This document shows, piece by piece, positions 60,949 through 64,000 of a DNA stretch of 64,000 nucleotides. The stretch lies in assembly GCF_024346055.1 (NCBI RefSeq), contig NZ_JAGQCH010000011.1, positions 38,039 through 102,038 of the forward strand, in the 5' to 3' direction. The position numbers and the translations under genes were made by a program. Numbering within the stretch: the first letter of the stretch is position 1; each line of letters begins with the position of its first letter. The notes below the pieces were generated by a model. It saw only the letters and a list, made by a program, of their open reading frames with translations, did not search any database and was not told where the DNA came from. Origin of the DNA: Cyanobium sp. Cruz CV13-4-11. Lineage in GTDB: Bacteria > Cyanobacteriota > Cyanobacteriia > PCC-6307 > Cyanobiaceae.

Positions 60949-61854
60949 TCAGCCGAGTTCCAGGCAGGCCAGGCCGTAGACATCGCGAAGGGACACCACC
61001 GGCGGAAGGCCCCGGTACATGCGCAGGGTGCGGGAGACGGGACTGAATCCCAGCGACGCCAGCAGCGGGGCGGCGGCGGCATTGGCGCCGGGGGCATCGA
61101 TCAGCACCGTGCCGGGATGGCGCTGCAGCAGGCCCTCGAGCAGGGCCCGGGCGGCGGCGGGTCCATCGGCCACCAGGGGCCCGAGGCGCCAACCGTCGCC
61201 GTTGGCCAGCAGGCAGGGCCGCACCCGGCCGAAGCCGTGGCAGGCGCCGCCGCGATCCACCAGGGCCAGCACCGTGCCGGCCGGATGGCGGAGCCACTGG
61301 CGCAGGAAGTGGGGGCGGGGCGAGGGTTCCCGCTCGGCATCGAAGCGCTGCACGGCGGCGGTCGGGATGGCACCGCCCTCCAGCAGGCACCAGGGGGGTT
61401 CCGGGGCGGCGGACACCGGAGCCGGGGCGCCGGCGGCGGGTAGCCGCTGCCAGCGGCTGGTGGGGGAGGCGAGCGCAAAGCCCCAGCCGGCGTAGTCGTC
61501 GATCCGGTCGGGGGCGGCCTCCAGGCCGATGCAGGGCACGTCCGCCAGATGCTGGAGGGCGTGACGCCACAGCTGCAGGCCGTAGCCCCGGCCCCGCTGG
61601 GCCGGCACCACCAGGAACAGGCCGATGAAGCCGTAGGACGCGTTGTAGCGGACCCCGGCGATGCACCCCACCGGCTCATCGCCGAGCCAGCTCACCCAGA
61701 GGCCCTGGCGGTCGGTCTGGCGGTAGATGGCCACATCGCCCACCCCCGGCGCGAAGCCCTCCTGGCGGGCCCAGCCGGTGATGGTGGGGATGTCGGCGCT
61801 CTGCAGCGGGCGGATGGTGAGGGGGGAGGGGCGGCTCCGGTCGGGCGTGCTCAC
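60949..61854 (-). CDS. Double GNAT-domain acetyltransferase
   Basis: The 301-residue protein has an N-terminal GNAT domain with the acetyl-CoA loop VVPAQRGRGYGLQLWRHALQ and a second, more diverged GNAT-like half (WRLGPLVADGPAAARALLEG, ASLGFSPVSRTLRMYRG). Such tandem enzymes acetylate small molecules or proteins; the substrate is unknown. GTG 61854 overlaps the stop of the PIN toxin gene by four bases (GTGA), so it is probably co-translated with the toxin-antitoxin pair. An unusual third gene is thereby attached to that operon. Confidence 0.83.
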   Translation of the reverse strand: MSTPDRSRPSPLTIRPLQSADIPTITGWARQEGFAPGVGDVAIYRQTDRQGLWVSWLGDEPVGCIAGVRYNASYGFIGLFLVVPAQRGRGYGLQLWRHALQHLADVPCIGLEAAPDRIDDYAGWGFALASPTSRWQRLPAAGAPAPVSAAPEPPWCLLEGGAIPTAAVQRFDAEREPSPRPHFLRQWLRHPAGTVLALVDRGGACHGFGRVRPCLLANGDGWRLGPLVADGPAAARALLEGLLQRHPGTVLIDAPGANAAAAPLLASLGFSPVSRTLRMYRGLPPVVSLRDVYGLACLELG

Positions 61855-62252
61855 CAGATCGTCTCCAGCTCCGGAATGGCGCGGAGCTTCTCGTCGGCGC
61901 TGATCAGGGGCCGGCGGCCCTGCAGGGCCGTGGCGGCGATGAGGCGATCGGCCGGGTCGCCATGGCGGAACTGGGGCCCCCGAGAGAGCAGGGCGATCTC
62001 GGCGGTGATCGGCAGCACCTCCAGCCGCAACGCTTCGAGCAGATGGCGCAGGTAGAGGGCCGGGGGTACGGCTTCCGGGAGGGTCAGCCGCCCGCGTTCG
62101 TGCAGCAGGGCCAGCTCCCAGAGGCTGATGTCGGCGATGGCCAGCTGGCCCTGGGCGCGCCCCTGCGTCAGTGCCGCCGCGGCGCGTCGGGACAGCCGGG
62201 CGGGCTCATGGGCCCAGAACAGCAGGACATGGGTGTCACAGATGGTCAGCAT
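61851..62252 (-). CDS. PIN-domain toxin (VapC-like)
   Basis: The predicted RNase toxin has 133 residues, [20 protein letters not shown]. The acidic metal-binding residues are Asp6, Glu46 (DISLWELALLHERGR), Asp102 (GDPADRLIAATAL) and Asp120 (LISADEKLRAI), so the catalytic set looks complete. ATG 62252 lies inside the end of the antitoxin gene (17-bp overlap). The stop overlaps the GNAT start. This PIN subtype, with D-THVLLW at the start, is usually paired with Phd-type antitoxins, as here. Confidence 0.9.
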   Translation of the reverse strand: MLTICDTHVLLFWAHEPARLSRRAAAALTQGRAQGQLAIADISLWELALLHERGRLTLPEAVPPALYLRHLLEALRLEVLPITAEIALLSRGPQFRHGDPADRLIAATALQGRRPLISADEKLRAIPELETIW

Positions 62253-62490
62253 CACCGGCGCCTTCGAGATCGGCGTCGCCATCGGCGATCGATGCAACGA
62301 CATCCCCCAGCGTGACGCTGCCGCCCAGCCCCTCCAGCCAGCGGCGGGCCTCCTCGGCCGGGTCCTGTTCCGGCTCGATGCGGGCAATTACCCGGCCATG
62401 GGAGGTGACCTGAATGGCTTCCCCGGCCTGCACGCGCTTGAGCCAGGCCGGCAGGTTCTGGCGCAGGTGGGTCACGGAGACGCGCGCCAT
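62236..62490 (-). CDS. Phd/YefM-type antitoxin
   Basis: This 84-residue antitoxin starts [20 protein letters not shown] and continues [20 protein letters not shown], the standard Phd/YefM fold that binds operator DNA. The acidic C-terminus ([18 protein letters not shown]) should bind the PIN toxin. ATG 62490 fits the family; the longer frame upstream runs into the integrase promoter region. It is divergent from the integrase with 94 bases between starts. Confidence 0.88.
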   Translation of the reverse strand: MARVSVTHLRQNLPAWLKRVQAGEAIQVTSHGRVIARIEPEQDPAEEARRWLEGLGGSVTLGDVVASIADGDADLEGAGDADHL

Positions 62491-62584
62491 GGTGGGCGTC
62501 TGTCCATGGGGTCTGTACAGATTAGGGCGTATCTGGATTGGTCTGGCGTGGGAACTCTCAAGAGTCCCCCCCACTTTCAAGGCC

Positions 62585-63265
62585 ATGGTCGACGCCTGCC
62601 GTTCCCCCGGCCTGATCCAGCGCTATCGCGAGGAGCTTCAGGTGCGCCATTACGCCCGCCGCACCGTGAACACCTACGAGCAGTGGCTGCGGCGCTTCCT
62701 ACGGTTTCACGGCAGGCGCCACCCGCGCGAGATGGGCAGTGCGGAGGTGAATGCCTTTCTGAGCCACCTGGCTGTGGAGCTGCAGGTGAGTGCCTCCACC
62801 CAGAACCAGGCATTGGCAGCGCTGCTGTTTCTGTACCGACAGCTGCTGAAGCGGGATCTGGAGCTGGAGGGGGTGGTGCGGGCGCGGACACGGCGCCGGC
62901 TGCCGGTGGTGCTCAGCGAAGCGGAGGTGCGGGCGGTGCGCCAGCGACTGGAGGGAGAGCCAGCCCTGGTGGTTGGGCTGCTGTATGGAAGCGGGCTCAG
63001 GCTGATGGAAGCGCTGCGCCTGCGCGTGAAGGATTTGGATGTTCAGCGACGGGAGCTCACGGTGCGCGACGGCAAGGGCGGCAAGGACCGGCTGACGGTG
63101 CTGCCCCAGAGCCTGGTGCCTCAGCTGCAGGAGCATCTGCTGAAAGTGCGCCATCTGCATCGGGGTGATCTGGCGGCGGGCTGGGGCCGGGTGGTGATGC
63201 CCTATGCCCTGGAGAGGAAATACCCGAAGGCGGACCGGGAGTGGGCCTGGCAGTGGGTGTTTCCC
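62585..63265 (+). pseudogene. intI: Integron-type integrase (IntI), truncated by an insertion sequence
   Basis: This tyrosine recombinase opens with [20 protein letters not shown] and has the N-terminal SAM-like domain [20 protein letters not shown] and [20 protein letters not shown] typical of integron integrases. The first catalytic Arg139 lies in [20 protein letters not shown], and the beta-turn [12 protein letters not shown] follows. The region [20 protein letters not shown], with [10 protein letters not shown], is the extra IntI-specific segment that binds the extrahelical bases of attC. The reading frame is lost after 227 residues at 63265, where IS sequence begins, removing the remaining catalytic residues (the H-x2-R box and the Tyr). 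It is therefore inactive. No attC or attI was identified. Confidence 0.88.
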
Positions 63266-63286
63266 CAGGGCCGACTGAAAGTCTCG

Positions 63287-63823
63287 TTAATCCCTCTCCA
63301 GCGCCTGGATCCCGCTCCAGCCGAGCATCCTGTTGATGTCGTGGGCCACGGCCATCAATCCAGCCCTGATGGAGCGGAAGCCATTGGTCCGCAGCAGGTT
63401 GAGGCCCAGGGTGCGCAATAGCGCCAGAGCCTGAACGCCGTTGCGTTCGGCATAGCGGTGGGCGTCCTCGCCAAGTTGCACATCACGGACCCAGTGCCAC
63501 TCGTTCTCGATTGCCCAGCGCTGCCGCACAAGGCGCAGCAGGGCCTTTGGGCTGGTACGCATCGTCGTGATGAATTGGTGGACGTGGCGGAATGGCTTGC
63601 CGTCACGTTGGCCTGAGGACACCAGTTCAATGATCCAGCTGGCGCCGATCCAGCGTTCGCGGATCGCCTCTGTGGCGTTGCGGGCTCTCAGTTCCCAAAG
63701 CACCTGGCGGCCGTGACTTTTCTCGAAATCGCTCTCCTCGACAGGGAAGTGACGCTGGTATCGGAACTGATCGGCGATCTGCCGGTGCAGTGTGCGCTGA
63801 TTTTTCTTGACGGTCAGGAGCAA
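63287..63823 (-). pseudogene. ISAs1-like DDE transposase, C-terminal part
   Basis: The visible frame contains ADLLLTVKKNQRTLHRQIADQ, then ASWIIELVSSGQRDGKPFRH and LRLVRQRWAIENEWHWVRDV, with the [20 protein letters not shown] end typical of ISAs1-family transposases. The WAIEN(E)WHW segment carries the last catalytic Glu. TTG 63823 is not a true start. The frame is open upstream to the window edge, but the expected DALHT segment is not in frame. A weak DAALHT-like match occurs in the neighbouring frame just before a T6 run. It is probably a truncated or decayed copy. Confidence 0.75.
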
Positions 63824-63939
63824 GTCGGCCCCCTGTTCTGCTGCGAGCTGAAAAAAGACGGTGAGGTGTGGAGGGCCGCGTCCCTTTGCGTGGTGTAAAA
63901 CTCGAGGCCCGAATGCCCTGATCAGAGGGTGAACAGGTT

Positions 63940-63994
63940 GGAATGACGGGCTGTCATTCCGGAGGTGCAGATGTACCTCATCGTTCCACGATGA
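63940..63994. repeat. Two short perfect hairpins at the right edge
   Basis: GGAATGAC (63940-63947) pairs with GTCATTCC (63953-63960) around five bases, and TCATCGT (63978-63984) pairs with ACGATGA (63988-63994) around three bases. They may belong to the IS or to the original flank. Confidence 0.5.
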
Positions 63995-64000
63995 ATTGGA

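Larger units (their letters stand above)
63266..64000. mobile_element. IS fragment (ISAs1-like) inserted in the integrase gene
   Basis: From CAGGGCCGACTGAAAGTCTC at 63266 the sequence no longer matches an integrase. A leftward transposase reading frame ends 21 bases inside that point, so this looks like an IS end with a terminal inverted repeat. The opposite terminus was not found before the window ends. The portion beyond about 63870 does not clearly encode the transposase N-terminus, so the element may itself be deleted. Confidence 0.6.

Overview
The window looks like part of the chromosome of a high-GC freshwater-type picocyanobacterium (Cyanobium or a Cyanobium-like Synechococcus). The evidence is a PsbQ (CyanoQ) lipoprotein, a Tic20-like protein, a VTE5-type phytol kinase, a group 2 cyanobacterial sigma factor, a DUF3134 protein, and the block thrC - [origin-like spacer] - dnaN - small orf - purL - purF. 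As far as I recall, that block sits at coordinate zero of Prochlorococcus and marine Synechococcus chromosomes. The assignment is from gene content read by eye, not from a search.

Layout. 1-1003: start of sdhA and all of sdhC (minus). 1004-3775: divergent spacer, a broken GT4 glycosyltransferase and an MFS exporter. 3832-9259 (plus): polyphosphate kinase, group 2 sigma factor, phytol kinase, and an MscS channel fused to a cyclic-nucleotide-binding domain. 9300-14470: small conserved protein, DAHP synthase, aconitase B and an exported lysozyme-inhibitor-like protein. 14600-17087: AT-richer stretch with an AlbA_2/ATPase gene and about 1 kb of apparently non-coding DNA with a repeated 12-13 bp motif. 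17088-24786: HEPN/MNT pair, Ca2+ antiporter, radical SAM protein, O-antigen-ligase-like protein, purU, psbQ, FAD oxidoreductase. 24821-43851: mainly housekeeping genes (dnaK, aroE, tic20-like, rpsF, argG, mraY, purT, LCP protein, terB-like, uvrA, SDR, GXWXG protein, gad, glycogen debranching-type enzyme). 43899-45441: a VapBC-type pair, non-coding DNA, a frameshifted small membrane ORF and two strong hairpins. 45442-59074: B12-binding radical SAM, recN, UbiB kinase, DUF1400 protein, thrC, candidate oriC, dnaN, orf, purL, purF. 59095-64000: an accessory end with GT4, phytochelatin-synthase-like peptidase, double GNAT, Phd/PIN toxin-antitoxin pair, and an integron-type integrase cut off by an IS fragment.

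Genes that work together. purL and purF overlap at TAATG. PurU releases formate and PurT uses it, so the window encodes a formate shuttle into purine synthesis. acnB, sdhAC and gad are parts of a TCA/GABA-shunt route. DAHP synthase and aroE belong to the shikimate pathway. uvrA and recN are DNA-repair genes. mraY and the LCP protein act at the cell envelope. Three toxin-antitoxin-type pairs lie near disrupted or low-GC DNA.

The most notable items are the integron-type integrase truncated by an IS beside minus-strand accessory genes, the TTCCCC-box cluster before dnaN, the doubly damaged glycosyltransferase, the low-GC AlbA_2 island with its iterated motif, and the hairpin pair ahead of the B12-binding radical SAM gene. 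No CRISPR array, tRNA or rRNA gene was recognised.
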